Shown in pieces: positions 18,401-26,409 of a stretch of DNA of 64,000 bases. This DNA is from ZC4RG42 sp036676355. Lineage in GTDB: Bacteria; Pseudomonadota; Gammaproteobacteria; Burkholderiales; SG8-39. The notes beneath the pieces are model-generated. The model did not search any database. It was not told where the DNA came from and saw only the letters and a program-made list of their open reading frames with translations. Within the stretch, counting starts at the first letter, position 1. Every line of letters begins with the position of its first letter. The translations under genes were made by a program, and so were the position numbers. The stretch covers positions 11,194-75,193 of the forward strand of contig JAKFDA010000017.1 in assembly GCA_036676355.1 (NCBI GenBank), given 5' to 3'.

Positions 18401-18458
18401 TTTGAGTGCCTTGTCGTTTTCGGTGCGGTTTTTTTGCCGTTGAACGACTTCAAACGCA

Positions 18459-19607
18459 TTAAAAACGATAGATCGCCGCGGCGCCTGTCCGAGTTGGCAT
18501 GCGTTCGGCGGGGACAATCACAACCTCGCCGCTTTTTCTGAGCACCTTCTCTCCGATGTCGTCGAGCAGATCGTCAACGTTCGGGTGGCTCAAATCGCCG
18601 GTAGCGATTTCCCCGGTTGCGACATCGATACAACCGGGAATCACGCGGTCGGCCTCGATCAGCAGCGTTTCGATCTGCCCGGCGACTGCGGCTTTGGCGA
18701 TGTCGCCAAGATCGCTTGCGCCGTGGCCCTTCGAGGTTGCTGCACCGAATGCTTCCACGAGACCTGCCAGTCGCTCGAGGTAATACGGCTGAACAATTTG
18801 CCACGCGCGTTCGCGCAGCGCATCGACCGGCAAGGCGTCCGGATGAATGTCGATGGCTTCGTTCATGAGCAATGGATTGCGGCTGATGGCGCGAAAAAGG
18901 TTGTGGTGTTCAGGTAGCGCCGCCAGGATCAGGGGCAGCCTCGATGGTTGTGAATGGTGTTCCAGCACAGCTTGGTCGACAGCGCGAAAAAACGACTCGG
19001 TGTCGCTATCGATTGCGTCCTGTTTCGTATTCGTGCCGTGCCGCGTCATGGAACCGGCGCCCGCAGGGCCGTATGTGCGGGTGGCGCGCTCGGGGCTTCC
19101 CGATTCTTTGTCCAATTGCTCCGCGGCCGTTTGTGGCACGCCTTCGATAGGTTCGATCTCATCCAGCGCATCGCGATTGCCCTCGAAAAGCTTGAAAGCG
19201 TGCCGGCTCAGGCCAAGAACCTGATATCGGTCGGCCGATTGAAGGATGCGCATGAGCGGCTTGGTATGAAAGCTGTCGGCGACGACTGCCAGTTCCATAA
19301 CCGGCCGCTGCAGCTTATAGACGCGGAACAACCCAGGTGCGCCAAGCACGGCGAGCCCGTCAGTGGCGTGATTCCAGAAATCGCGGTCTTCAGCCAGGGT
19401 CTCGAATGGCTGCAGTAGTGGTCGAACGTCACGCGTCGGGTATTTTTGACGGAGGGATGCTTCGATCTGCTTCACGAGGTTGCGGAACCGGATGGGGTCC
19501 TGTTCGTTCTCCGGATGCTGACGATGCGTCGGCTGGTAGAGCGAGAGGCACGGGGATTCGTGATCGCCGAGGAGAACAGCAGGGTAGTCCTTCATTAGCG
19601 AATTCAT
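18459..19607 (-). CDS. Bacterial archaeo-eukaryotic release-factor-like protein (baeRF family 3-like)
   Basis: A 382-residue protein from ATG 19607. The N-terminal region (PAVLLGDHESPCLSLYQPTH ... FRNLVKQIEASLRQKY) is a divergent eRF1-type domain. The middle contains LFRVYKLQRPVMELAVVADS and KPLMRILQSADRYQVLGLSR, followed by a charged loop and DSDTESFFRAVDQAVLEHHS, then a C-terminal RNase-H/eRF1-domain-like part ending AAIYRF. This pattern fits baeRF family 3, for which ribosome-associated stress roles have been proposed. I see no GGQ motif, so peptide release is not supported. GGAG lies 11 nt before the start; the frame stays open upstream to 19877. It is isolated between pnp and a tRNA operon. 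Confidence 0.65.
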   Translation of the reverse strand: MNSLMKDYPAVLLGDHESPCLSLYQPTHRQHPENEQDPIRFRNLVKQIEASLRQKYPTRDVRPLLQPFETLAEDRDFWNHATDGLAVLGAPGLFRVYKLQRPVMELAVVADSFHTKPLMRILQSADRYQVLGLSRHAFKLFEGNRDALDEIEPIEGVPQTAAEQLDKESGSPERATRTYGPAGAGSMTRHGTNTKQDAIDSDTESFFRAVDQAVLEHHSQPSRLPLILAALPEHHNLFRAISRNPLLMNEAIDIHPDALPVDALRERAWQIVQPYYLERLAGLVEAFGAATSKGHGASDLGDIAKAAVAGQIETLLIEADRVIPGCIDVATGEIATGDLSHPNVDDLLDDIGEKVLRKSGEVVIVPAERMPTRTGAAAIYRF

Positions 19608-19635
19608 GATCGTGGCATCTCCAATAAATTCCGAG

Positions 19636-19675
19636 CCCGAACTGACTTTCAGCAATCCATATGCCGTCAGTCGGG
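19636..19675. promoter_or_regulatory. Inverted repeat upstream of the eRF1-like gene
   Basis: CCCG-A-ACTGAC (19636-19646) and GTCAGTCGGG (19666-19675) form a 10-bp inverted repeat with one extra A, arms 19 nt apart, lying 29-68 nt before the start codon at 19607. It could be an operator or an mRNA hairpin. The rest of the gap to the tRNA gene (19676-19902) shows no other structure I can support. Confidence 0.4.
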
Positions 19676-19902
19676 TCTGGTACAAAACGATTGCAAGCAC
19701 GTGCATCGCTTGTGTCTCGTTTCGATGTTGAGAATGCGAACCGGTTCTATGGGACTCACGGCGATGACCGGGCAGCCAAGCAGCTACGATGATGAGCGGC
19801 ACGTGCGCAAGCCGAGGCATGGAATGCCGTCGACGGGAGAAAGCGTGAGGATTTGCGAGAGACCGGCGAGTACGCAAGCGCCAGAGACTCTCAAGAAAGC
19901 GG

Positions 19903-19979
19903 TGGGGTGGCTGATGGGGCTCGAACCCACGACAACCGGAATCACAATCCGGGACTCTACCAACTGAGCTACAGCCACC
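19903..19979 (-). tRNA. tRNA-His (anticodon GTG)
   Basis: The minus strand reads GGTGGCTGTAGCTC at the 5' end (with the extra 5' G of tRNA-His), anticodon loop TTGTGAT, T-arm GTGGGTTCGAGCCC and acceptor end CAGCCACCCCA. It is 77 nt with encoded CCA and very close to the E. coli sequence. Last of three tRNA genes transcribed together. Confidence 0.97.
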
Positions 19980-19993
19980 GTTGAACTGCTATT

Positions 19994-20070
19994 TGGCGCG
20001 CCCGACAGGGATCGAACCTGTAACCCCCAGCTTAGAAGGCTGGTGCTCTATCCAATTGAGCTACGGGCAC
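19994..20070 (-). tRNA. tRNA-Arg (anticodon TCT)
   Basis: The minus strand reads GTGCCCGTAGCTCAATTGG, anticodon loop CTTCTAA, T-arm ACAGGTTCGATCCCTGT, acceptor CGGGCGC, then discriminator G and encoded CCA; 77 nt. It reads AGA codons, which are rare in GC-rich genomes. Confidence 0.96.
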
Positions 20071-20121
20071 TTCCGTCGGATACTGCCATCGTTTGCGCGT
20101 TGACGCAGACGATTTCAAACC

Positions 20122-20198
20122 TGGTCGGGGTGGAGAGATTTGAACTCCCGACATCCTGGTCCCAAACCAGGCGCGCTACCAGGCTACGCTACACCCCG
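20122..20198 (-). tRNA. tRNA-Pro (anticodon TGG)
   Basis: The minus strand reads CGGGGTGTAGCGTAGCC, with the tRNA-Pro-type C1-G72 pair, anticodon loop TTTGGGA inside a CCTGG/CCAGG stem, T-arm GGGAGTTCAAATCTCTC and acceptor CACCCCGACCA; 77 nt. First gene of the tRNA operon. Confidence 0.97.
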
Positions 20199-20208
20199 AA
20201 GGGCCGCT

Positions 20209-20237
20209 AGTGTACGTTTTGCCCGCTGTATGGTCAA
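20209..20237 (-). promoter_or_regulatory. Predicted promoter of the tRNA-Pro-Arg-His operon
   Basis: On the minus strand TTGACC (20237-20232) and TACACT (20214-20209) are 17 bp apart and end 11 bp before tRNA-Pro. A GC-rich stretch follows the -10, as is usual for stable-RNA promoters. Confidence 0.65.
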
Positions 20238-20321
20238 TCCAAACGGCCGTTTGAGAGACGTTTTTTGAGTTGCTTCAAATGTTTTTCGTAAGCTGCTCCG
20301 TGAGCCTGATTAGGAGTGAGT

Positions 20322-20364
20322 GGCTCAGTACGAACGGAGTAGTGAGCGGCTCGGGACGAGCGGG
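20322..20364. repeat. CCGTTC-type palindromic repeat, degenerate copy
   Basis: GGCTCAGTACGAACGGAGTA followed by GTGAGCGGCTCGGGACGAGCG are two half-units of the family seen at 14169. The copy lies just past the 3' end of prmB (stop at 20371), between it and the tRNA promoter. Confidence 0.55.
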
Positions 20365-20370
20365 CAGAGA

Positions 20371-21267
20371 TCAGGGCAGTTGATTGCGTTCCAGCAGAAA
20401 CACGTATTCGTCGCCGGCGCTGACTTCCAGCCAGGTGAAGGGCAGATGCGGAAACGCACGTTCGAGTTGCGCGCGGTTGTGGCCGATTTCAACCACCAGC
20501 AAGCCGTTGTCGGCGAGGTAGTGCTTGGCTTCGCGCAGGATGGTGCGCGTGGCATCAAGGCCGTCGCGACCCGAGGCGAGTGCCATGGCGGGCTCGTGCC
20601 GATATTCGTCCGGTAAGGTTTTCATGCTCGTCGCATCGACGTAGGGCGGGTTCGAAATGATCAGGTCGTACTGCTTGCGCGGCAGGCCGCGGAACAGGTC
20701 CGAGCGAACGAGTTTCACGCGATCCTGCAGGTCGTAATCGGCGATATTTCGCTGCGCGACGGCCAGCGCGTCGTCGGACAGATCGACGGCATTCACCTTT
20801 GCATTCGGAAAGGTCAGAGCGGCGAGTATCGCGAGGCAGCCCGACCCGGTGCACATGTCCAGCACTGCAGAAACCTTGTCTGCATCGACAACCCACGGCG
20901 CGAATTCTTCGGCCAGCAGTTCTGCGATGAATGAACGCGGCACGATCACCCGCTCGTCGACGTGGAAACGATGCTCCCCCAGCCACGCTTCGTGGATGAG
21001 ATAAGACGCAGGGATGCGTTTTTCGATGCGCTGCGCGACCAACTGCTCGAAGCGTTGAGCGTGTTTCGGCGCCGGTACTCGATCCAGCTGGGATTCGAGC
21101 GCATCGATCGGTGCGCTGAGTGCGTGCAGCATCAGCCAGGCCGCTTCGTCGTAGGCGTTGTGGGTGCCATGGCCGTAGAACAGGCCGGCGCACTCGAAGC
21201 GCATTGCGGCGTTCTCGATCTGTTGTGCGACGGTGCCGCCCAAGTGATCAGCGTTCTTCTTGGCCAA
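20371..21267 (-). CDS. prmB: 50S ribosomal protein uL3 glutamine N5-methyltransferase
   Basis: A 298-residue SAM-dependent class I methyltransferase that methylates a Gln of ribosomal protein L3. The SAM-binding motif I is VLDMCTGSGCLAILAA and the substrate-Gln motif is NPPY (IISNPPYVD). The N-terminal helical substrate-recognition region and the PASYLIHEAWLGEHRFHVDE segment fit PrmB rather than the release-factor enzyme PrmC. Its start lies inside the end of dapE (overlap 21248-21267), suggesting translational coupling. No further gene follows on this strand before the tRNAs. Confidence 0.92.
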   Translation of the reverse strand: MAKKNADHLGGTVAQQIENAAMRFECAGLFYGHGTHNAYDEAAWLMLHALSAPIDALESQLDRVPAPKHAQRFEQLVAQRIEKRIPASYLIHEAWLGEHRFHVDERVIVPRSFIAELLAEEFAPWVVDADKVSAVLDMCTGSGCLAILAALTFPNAKVNAVDLSDDALAVAQRNIADYDLQDRVKLVRSDLFRGLPRKQYDLIISNPPYVDATSMKTLPDEYRHEPAMALASGRDGLDATRTILREAKHYLADNGLLVVEIGHNRAQLERAFPHLPFTWLEVSAGDEYVFLLERNQLP

Positions 21268-22387
21268 GCAGATTCTCGAGGGTGCGCAGATAGATTTGGT
21301 GCAGCGGTTCGATATCGGCGATCGCCACGTGCTCGTTGAGCTTGTGGATCGATTGGTTGATCGGCCCGAACTCGATGACCTGCGGACAAATGGAAGCGAT
21401 GAAGCGGCCGTCCGAGGTGCCGCCCGTCGTCGAAATATCCGGGGTGAGGCCGGTGATGTCCTGAATGGCTTCGGACACCGCGTTCACCAGGGTCGCGCGC
21501 TGGGTGAGGAACGGATTGCCGGAGAGCGACCATTCCAGATCGTATTGCAGCCCGTGCGCGTCAAGGACCGCATGCACACGTTCTTTCAGTTCGTCGGCCG
21601 TGCACTCGGTCGAGAAGCGGAAATTGAACAGCACCTCCAGCGTGCCGGGAATGACGTTGTTCGCGCCGGTGCCTGCATGGATGTTCGAGATCTGGAAACT
21701 CGTCGGCGGAAAATCCTCGTTGCCCTGATCCCACTCGATCGCCGCCAGTTCGGTGAGAGCGGGTAAGGCCTGGAGAATCGGATTGCGCGCCAGATGCGGG
21801 TAGGCGATATGACCCTGTATGCCGCGCACACGCAGCGTGCCGGAGAGCGAGCCACGTCGGCCGTTCTTGATCATGTCGCCGAGCTTCACGCCGGAAGTGG
21901 GCTCACCGACGATACAGAATTCGATGCGCTCACCTCGAGCGCGCAGCATCTCCACGACCTTCACAGTGCCGTCGGTGGCGACGCCTTCCTCATCGGAGGT
22001 GATCAACAAAGCGATGGAGCCCTGGTGTTCCGGGCTGGCCGTCACGAAGGCTGCGATTGCGGTCACGAACGCGGCGATCGAGGTCTTCATGTCGGCCGCG
22101 CCGCGTCCGTACAGCCGGCCGTCCCGCTCGGTCGGCACGAACGGATCGGAGTGCCACTGATCGAGCGGCCCGGTGGGGACCACATCCGTATGGCCGGCGA
22201 AGCAGACGAGCGGGGCTTTGGTGCCGCGTCTCGCCCAGAGATTGCTCACGCCGTTGCTCAGCAGGAATTCGCAATCGAACCCGAGCGGGCGCAGGCGTTC
22301 GACGATCAGATCCTGGCACCCGGCGTCATCGGGCGTAACGGAGGGACACGCAACGAGTGCGCGCACCAATTCGAGCGTTTCGTTCAT
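21248..22387 (-). CDS. dapE: Succinyl-diaminopimelate desuccinylase
   Basis: A 379-residue M20-family zinc hydrolase that converts N-succinyl-LL-diaminopimelate to LL-DAP in lysine and cell-wall synthesis. Metal ligands and catalytic residues appear in order: FAGHTDVVPTG (His), GRGAADMKTSIAAF (Asp), TSDEEG (catalytic Glu), VGEPTS (Glu) and NQSIHKLNEH (His). The length matches E. coli DapE (375). The start overlaps the stop of the arsC-like gene by 4 nt (22384-22387), and the 3' end overlaps prmB. dapC and dapD, the two preceding pathway steps, lie upstream on the same strand. Confidence 0.96.
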   Translation of the reverse strand: MNETLELVRALVACPSVTPDDAGCQDLIVERLRPLGFDCEFLLSNGVSNLWARRGTKAPLVCFAGHTDVVPTGPLDQWHSDPFVPTERDGRLYGRGAADMKTSIAAFVTAIAAFVTASPEHQGSIALLITSDEEGVATDGTVKVVEMLRARGERIEFCIVGEPTSGVKLGDMIKNGRRGSLSGTLRVRGIQGHIAYPHLARNPILQALPALTELAAIEWDQGNEDFPPTSFQISNIHAGTGANNVIPGTLEVLFNFRFSTECTADELKERVHAVLDAHGLQYDLEWSLSGNPFLTQRATLVNAVSEAIQDITGLTPDISTTGGTSDGRFIASICPQVIEFGPINQSIHKLNEHVAIADIEPLHQIYLRTLENLLGQEER

Positions 22388-22740
22388 TTGAATGTGTCTT
22401 GATAGCGCTGCGGGTCGAAGCCGACCAGCAGTTTAGCGCCAACTTCGACCACCGGGCGCTTGATGATGGACGGCTGTTCGCACATGAGCGCACTCGCTGC
22501 GGCGGCGGAGGTGATGGACACCTTGTGCGCTTCGTCGAGCTTGCGCCAGGTTGTGCCGTTGCGATTGAGCAGTTGCTGCCAATCCGTTTTCTTGAACCAA
22601 GTGTCGAGACGTGCCGCGTCGATACCCAGTTTTTTGTAATCGTGGAACTCGTAATTGACGCCATGTTCCGCGAGCCAGGCGCGCGCCTTTTTCACGGTGT
22701 CGCAGTTCGGGATGCCGTAGAGCTTGGGAGCAGTTTTCAT
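22384..22740 (-). CDS. ArsC-family (Spx/MgsR-like) protein, YffB type
   Basis: A 118-residue thioredoxin-fold protein with a single active-site-like Cys13 in YGIPNCDTVKKARAWL and the family segments YEFHDYKKLGI and IKRPVVEVGAKLLVGF. It resembles E. coli YffB, which is also encoded directly upstream of dapE. A role in arsenate reduction is not shown; YffB-like proteins may act with glutathione. It overlaps dapE by 4 nt and is therefore probably its operon partner. Confidence 0.88.
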   Translation of the reverse strand: MKTAPKLYGIPNCDTVKKARAWLAEHGVNYEFHDYKKLGIDAARLDTWFKKTDWQQLLNRNGTTWRKLDEAHKVSITSAAAASALMCEQPSIIKRPVVEVGAKLLVGFDPQRYQDTFK

Positions 22741-22792
22741 GGGGCAGGATTGTATGCGAGCCAGCCGAGCGGGTAGGCGTGCAGATTTTTAG

Positions 22793-22923
22793 CCGTTCGT
22801 GGTGAGGGCGAAGTACTCGAACCATGAACGACGTGTGAAAAAGGCTCTATGGGCCGTTCACCCTTCGACTCGCGCTGCGCGGGCGGCTCAATACGAACGG
22901 AGCTGGACGGCTCAGGACGAACG
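22793..22923. repeat. CCGTTC-type palindromic repeats (pilU / arsC-like gap)
   Basis: Units: 22793-22830 (CCGTTCGTGGTGAGGG ... CGAACCATGAACG), 22854-22900 (CCGTTCACCCTTCGACTC ... GGCTCAATACGAACGG) and a half-unit ACGGCTCAGGACGAACG (22907-22923). They fill most of the 203-bp gap between the end of pilU and the arsC-like gene. Confidence 0.75.
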
Positions 22924-22943
22924 CCAGAGCGGGACTGAGCCGT

Positions 22944-24116
22944 TTATTCGTTGCCCAGCTTGAGCTTGAACTCGCTGAACGACGCGCCGCTGGGAAGTAT
23001 CTCGACCGGTTGCGAGAGCGAGGGCGCGAGTTGAACTTTGAGCTTCGTCGCGCTCTCAGCTTCGCTGTTGTTCATCAACCACATGAGGTTGTTGGACGAA
23101 TCGGCATTGGTCAGCGCTTCGTTCTGCGAAATCACGCCGTCGCGATACATCTTGAACAGCGATTGCTCGAACGTCTGCGAACCCGGCGACAGACTCTTTT
23201 CCATCGCTTCCTTGATCTCGTTGACATGGCCGTCTTCGATCATCTCGGCGATATGGCGGGTGTTGAGCATCACTTCCACCGCCGGGATGCGATCCCCCTT
23301 GGTGTTCCGCACCAGCCGCTGCGATACCACGCATTTGAGCGAAGCCGACAAATCCTGCAACAGGGCAGGACGGTTCTCGAGCGGATAGAAACTGATGATC
23401 CGGTTGAGAGCGTGATAGCTGTTGTTGGCGTGCAGCGTCGCCAGACACAGGTGGCCGGATTGCGCATAGGCAATGGCCATGCTCATGGCCTCGCGATCGC
23501 GGATCTCGCCGATGAGGATCACGTCGGGCGCCTGACGCAGCGCATTCTTCAACGCGACTTGATAGGATTTCGCGTCGGTGCCGAGTTCGCGTTGATTGAC
23601 GATCGAGCGCTTGTGCTTGAACAGAAATTCGATTGGATCTTCGATGGTGATGATGTGACCGGACATCAGCGCGTTGCGATGATCGAGCATCGCCGCCAGC
23701 GAGGTCGATTTGCCCGAACCCGTCGCGCCGACCATCAGGATCAGGCCGCGCTTTTCCAGCACGATGTCTTTGAGGATCGGCGGCAGGCCGAGACTGTCGA
23801 AGGGCGGCACTTCGCCGGGGATGTAGCGCACCACCACCGCGGGTGTCGTGCGCTGCATGAAACAGCTGATGCGGAAGCTGCCCAGGCCGGGCATCGGATA
23901 CGAGGTGTTGAGTTCGAAGTTCTGGTCGAACTCGGCCAGTTGTCGCTCGCTCAGCATCTCGCCCATCATCGCGCGGACCATGTCCGGCTTGATGATCTGC
24001 TGGTTGACCGGAATGGTGTTGCCGTTGATCTTGATGCTGATCGGTGCGCCGACCGAAATGAAAATGTCGGAGGCTTTCTTCTCCGCCATCAGTTCGAACA
24101 GTCGCTTCATCGCCAT
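22944..24116 (-). CDS. pilU: Type IV pilus retraction ATPase PilU
   Basis: A 390-residue hexameric secretion-type ATPase. It has an N-terminal PAS-like domain (1 to about 110), Walker A GATGSGKST (130-138), an Asp-box region TIEDPIEF, Walker B ILIGEIRD and the His-box segment SGHLCLATLHAN. The C-terminal part, with LNTRHIAEMIEDG and GSQTFEQSLFKMYRDG and without the AIRNLIRE motif of PilT, fits PilU, an accessory retraction motor that works with PilT. GGAG lies 7 nt before ATG 24116. No pilT is in the window. It sits between dapD and dapE on the same strand. Confidence 0.87.
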   Translation of the reverse strand: MAMKRLFELMAEKKASDIFISVGAPISIKINGNTIPVNQQIIKPDMVRAMMGEMLSERQLAEFDQNFELNTSYPMPGLGSFRISCFMQRTTPAVVVRYIPGEVPPFDSLGLPPILKDIVLEKRGLILMVGATGSGKSTSLAAMLDHRNALMSGHIITIEDPIEFLFKHKRSIVNQRELGTDAKSYQVALKNALRQAPDVILIGEIRDREAMSMAIAYAQSGHLCLATLHANNSYHALNRIISFYPLENRPALLQDLSASLKCVVSQRLVRNTKGDRIPAVEVMLNTRHIAEMIEDGHVNEIKEAMEKSLSPGSQTFEQSLFKMYRDGVISQNEALTNADSSNNLMWLMNNSEAESATKLKVQLAPSLSQPVEILPSGASFSEFKLKLGNE

Positions 24117-24168
24117 GCGGGTTCTCCGGGAGCCATGCCGTCAGAACCGGCCTGGATCAGTCGCGCTC

Positions 24169-24987
24169 TCAGTCGCGTAACAGTTCGTTGATGCTTGTCT
24201 TCGCGCGGGTCTTGGCATCGACCTGCTTGACGATGACGGCAGCATAGAGACTGTATTTTCCGTCGGCTGAGGGGAGGTTCCCAGGAACTACTACCGATCC
24301 CGCCGGGACGCGGCCGTACAGCGTTTCGCCGGTAAGGCGGTTGTAAATGCGCGTGCTGGTGCCGATGAACACGCCCATCGAAATCACGGAGTTTTCTTCA
24401 ACGATCACGCCTTCGACGATTTCCGAGCGCGCGCCGATGAAGCAGTTGTCTTCGATGATGGTTGGATTGGCCTGCAGGGGTTCCAGCACGCCGCCGATGC
24501 CGACGCCACCGGAAAGATGCACGCCCTTGCCGATTTGCGCGCAACTGCCGACCGTGGCCCAGGTGTCGACCATGCTGCCTTCGTCGACGTAGGCGCCGAT
24601 GTTGACGTAGGAGGGCATCATCACGACGTTTTTGCCGATGAATGCGCCGCGACGCGCCATGGCGGGCGGCACGACGCGGAAGCCGCCGGCGGCGAAGTCG
24701 GCGGAATCGTAACTGGCGAATTTCGCCGACACCTTGTCGTAATAGTTGGTCGAAGCGCCGGGGATGATGCTGTTGTCGTTCAGGCGGAACGACAGCAGCA
24801 CCGCTTTCTTGATCCACTGGTGCGTCTGCCACACACCACCGTTTTTTTCTGCGACGCGCAATTCGCCGCGATCGAGTCTGGCGATAACCGCTTCCACCGC
24901 CTCGCGCAACTGGGTGTCGGTGGAAGCAGGCGAGATTTGCGCGCGGTTTTCCCACGCTTGATCGATGACGCTTTGCAGTTGTTGCAT
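24169..24987 (-). CDS. dapD: 2,3,4,5-tetrahydropyridine-2,6-dicarboxylate N-succinyltransferase
   Basis: A 272-residue left-handed beta-helix acyltransferase (E. coli DapD: 274) that succinylates tetrahydrodipicolinate. The N-terminal helical domain contains GVWQTHQWIKKAVLLSFR. The hexapeptide-repeat domain includes MMPSYVNIGAYVDEGSMVDT, GIGGVLEPLQANPTIIEDN and ENSVISMGVFIGTSTRIYN. The C-terminal part (YAAVIVKQVDAKTRAK) is as in the family. It is one step upstream of DapC and two of DapE. A 217-bp gap filled with palindromic repeats separates it from dapC. Confidence 0.96.
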   Translation of the reverse strand: MQQLQSVIDQAWENRAQISPASTDTQLREAVEAVIARLDRGELRVAEKNGGVWQTHQWIKKAVLLSFRLNDNSIIPGASTNYYDKVSAKFASYDSADFAAGGFRVVPPAMARRGAFIGKNVVMMPSYVNIGAYVDEGSMVDTWATVGSCAQIGKGVHLSGGVGIGGVLEPLQANPTIIEDNCFIGARSEIVEGVIVEENSVISMGVFIGTSTRIYNRLTGETLYGRVPAGSVVVPGNLPSADGKYSLYAAVIVKQVDAKTRAKTSINELLRD

Positions 24988-25030
24988 AAGTGGACCGCTA
25001 TGTAAGTAAGGTAGGGAAATTTCGAGAAGA

Positions 25031-25195
25031 CGTTCATGGTTTGACTGCGCTTCGCGCGCTCACCACGAACGGGTTAAGTCCGTTCGCCCTGAGCCGCTCG
25101 AAGAGCGAGTCGAAGGGTGAACTTGGAGGTCTGCCTGAATCAAGTTCTTTCGCCGTTCATGGTTCGACTAAGCTCCGCGCGCTCACCACGAACGG
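25031..25195. repeat. CCGTTC-type palindromic repeats (dapC-dapD gap), three units
   Basis: Units are 25031-25072 (CGTTCATGGTTTGAC ... GCTCACCACGAACGG), 25080-25122 (CCGTTCGCCCTGAGCC ... GAGTCGAAGGGTGAAC) and 25153-25195 (CCGTTCATGGTTCGAC ... GCTCACCACGAACGG). The order and alternation of the two unit types (CATGGTTCGA and GTCCTGAGCC/GCCCTGAGCC) are the same as in the cluster after infB. Confidence 0.8.
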
Positions 25196-25204
25196 CTCAG
25201 GTTC

Positions 25205-26395
25205 TTAGAGCGTCTGCGCGTAGGCGTTGAGGCGACGCAAGCCTTCGAGACATTCGTCCAGCGGCGCGACGAGCGCGACGCGGATGTAATGCGCGCCGGG
25301 ATTCAACCCATGCGCTTCGCGTGCGAGATAGCTGCCCGGTAAAACCGCGACATTATAGTTGGCGTACAGACCCTGAGCGAAAGCGGCATCGTCGATTGGC
25401 GTGCGAATCCAGAAGTAGAAGCCGCCCGCCGGTATCGCGGTCTCCAGCGGCGCGCCCAGCAGTTCGCGGCCTGCGGAGAATTTTTCGCGATAGAGCTTGC
25501 GGTTCTCCACGACGTGCGTTTCGTCGAGCCAGGCTGCTTCACTCGCTTCCTGTATCGACGGGCTCATGGCGCTGCCGTGATAAGTGCGATAGAGCAGGAA
25601 TTGCTTCATCAGTTGCGCGTCGCCGGCGACGAAGCCGGAGCGCATGCCGGGGACGTTCGAACGCTTCGACAGGCTGGAAAACACGATGAGACGCGGAAAA
25701 CCGTCGCGGCCGAGCTTGTGTGCCGCCTCCAGCGCGCCGAGCGGCGGATTCGCTTCGTCGAAATAAAGCTCCGAATAGCATTCGTCCGACACGATGACGA
25801 AGTCATGCCGATCGGATAGATCGAACAGCGTGCGCCATTCGTCCAGGCTCATGACCCTGCCGGTAGGGTTGCCGGGCGAGCAGCAATAAAGCAGCTGCAC
25901 GCGCGGCCAGATATCGGCCGGCACTTTGCTGTAATCGATGGCGAAGTCGTTCTCTTGTCGCGCATTGACGTAATACGGCGTGGCGCCGGCGAGCAGCGCC
26001 GCGCCTTCATAGATTTGGTAGAACGGGTTCGGGCAGATCACCACCGGATCGCGCGTGTGGTCGATGACCGTCTGCGCAATGGCGAATAACGCTTCGCGCG
26101 AACCGTTGACCGGAAGGACCTGCGTGGCAGGGTCGACGTGCGGCAGGCCGTAGCGCCGCTGGAGCCATTCGGCGATGGCGATGCGCAACGAATCGGCGCC
26201 GGCGGTGGCAGGGTAGGCGGCAAGGCCGGCCAGATTGTCGGCCAGCACTCGCTGGATGAATTCGGGCGTCGGGTGCTTCGGCTCGCCGATCGACAGACTG
26301 ATCGGAGCGTAGCTTTCGTTCGGAACGACCTGCGCGTACAGCGCGCGCAATTTTTCGAAGGGATAGGACTGCAGCTTGCCGAGATCGGGATTCAT
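25205..26395 (-). CDS. dapC: Succinyldiaminopimelate aminotransferase
   Basis: A 396-residue PLP-dependent class I/II aminotransferase. The PLP-lysine motif is SSLSKRSNVPGMRSGF; other family motifs are SLSIGEPKHPTPEF near the N terminus, NGSREALFAIAQ, CSPGNPTGRVMS and SDECYSELYF. It transfers the amino group from glutamate to N-succinyl-2-amino-6-ketopimelate. ATG 26395 gives the family N terminus (MNPDLGKLQSYPFEKLRALY); the frame stays open upstream across queF but is not coding there. Its location before dapD and dapE supports DapC over other aminotransferases of the fold. Confidence 0.93.
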   Translation of the reverse strand: MNPDLGKLQSYPFEKLRALYAQVVPNESYAPISLSIGEPKHPTPEFIQRVLADNLAGLAAYPATAGADSLRIAIAEWLQRRYGLPHVDPATQVLPVNGSREALFAIAQTVIDHTRDPVVICPNPFYQIYEGAALLAGATPYYVNARQENDFAIDYSKVPADIWPRVQLLYCCSPGNPTGRVMSLDEWRTLFDLSDRHDFVIVSDECYSELYFDEANPPLGALEAAHKLGRDGFPRLIVFSSLSKRSNVPGMRSGFVAGDAQLMKQFLLYRTYHGSAMSPSIQEASEAAWLDETHVVENRKLYREKFSAGRELLGAPLETAIPAGGFYFWIRTPIDDAAFAQGLYANYNVAVLPGSYLAREAHGLNPGAHYIRVALVAPLDECLEGLRRLNAYAQTL

Positions 26396-26409
26396 TTTAG
26401 GTTCGGGCC

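Noticed and set aside
16145..18517. 790-aa minus-strand open frame across pnp
   Set aside because: Longer than pnp itself, but only because stop codons are rare on the opposite strand; PNPase motifs on the plus strand are complete.
22040..22100. Apparent internal duplication AAFVTAIAAFVTA in DapE
   Set aside because: Other DapE proteins have a similar helix of this length here; chance similarity of two helical turns, not an insertion.
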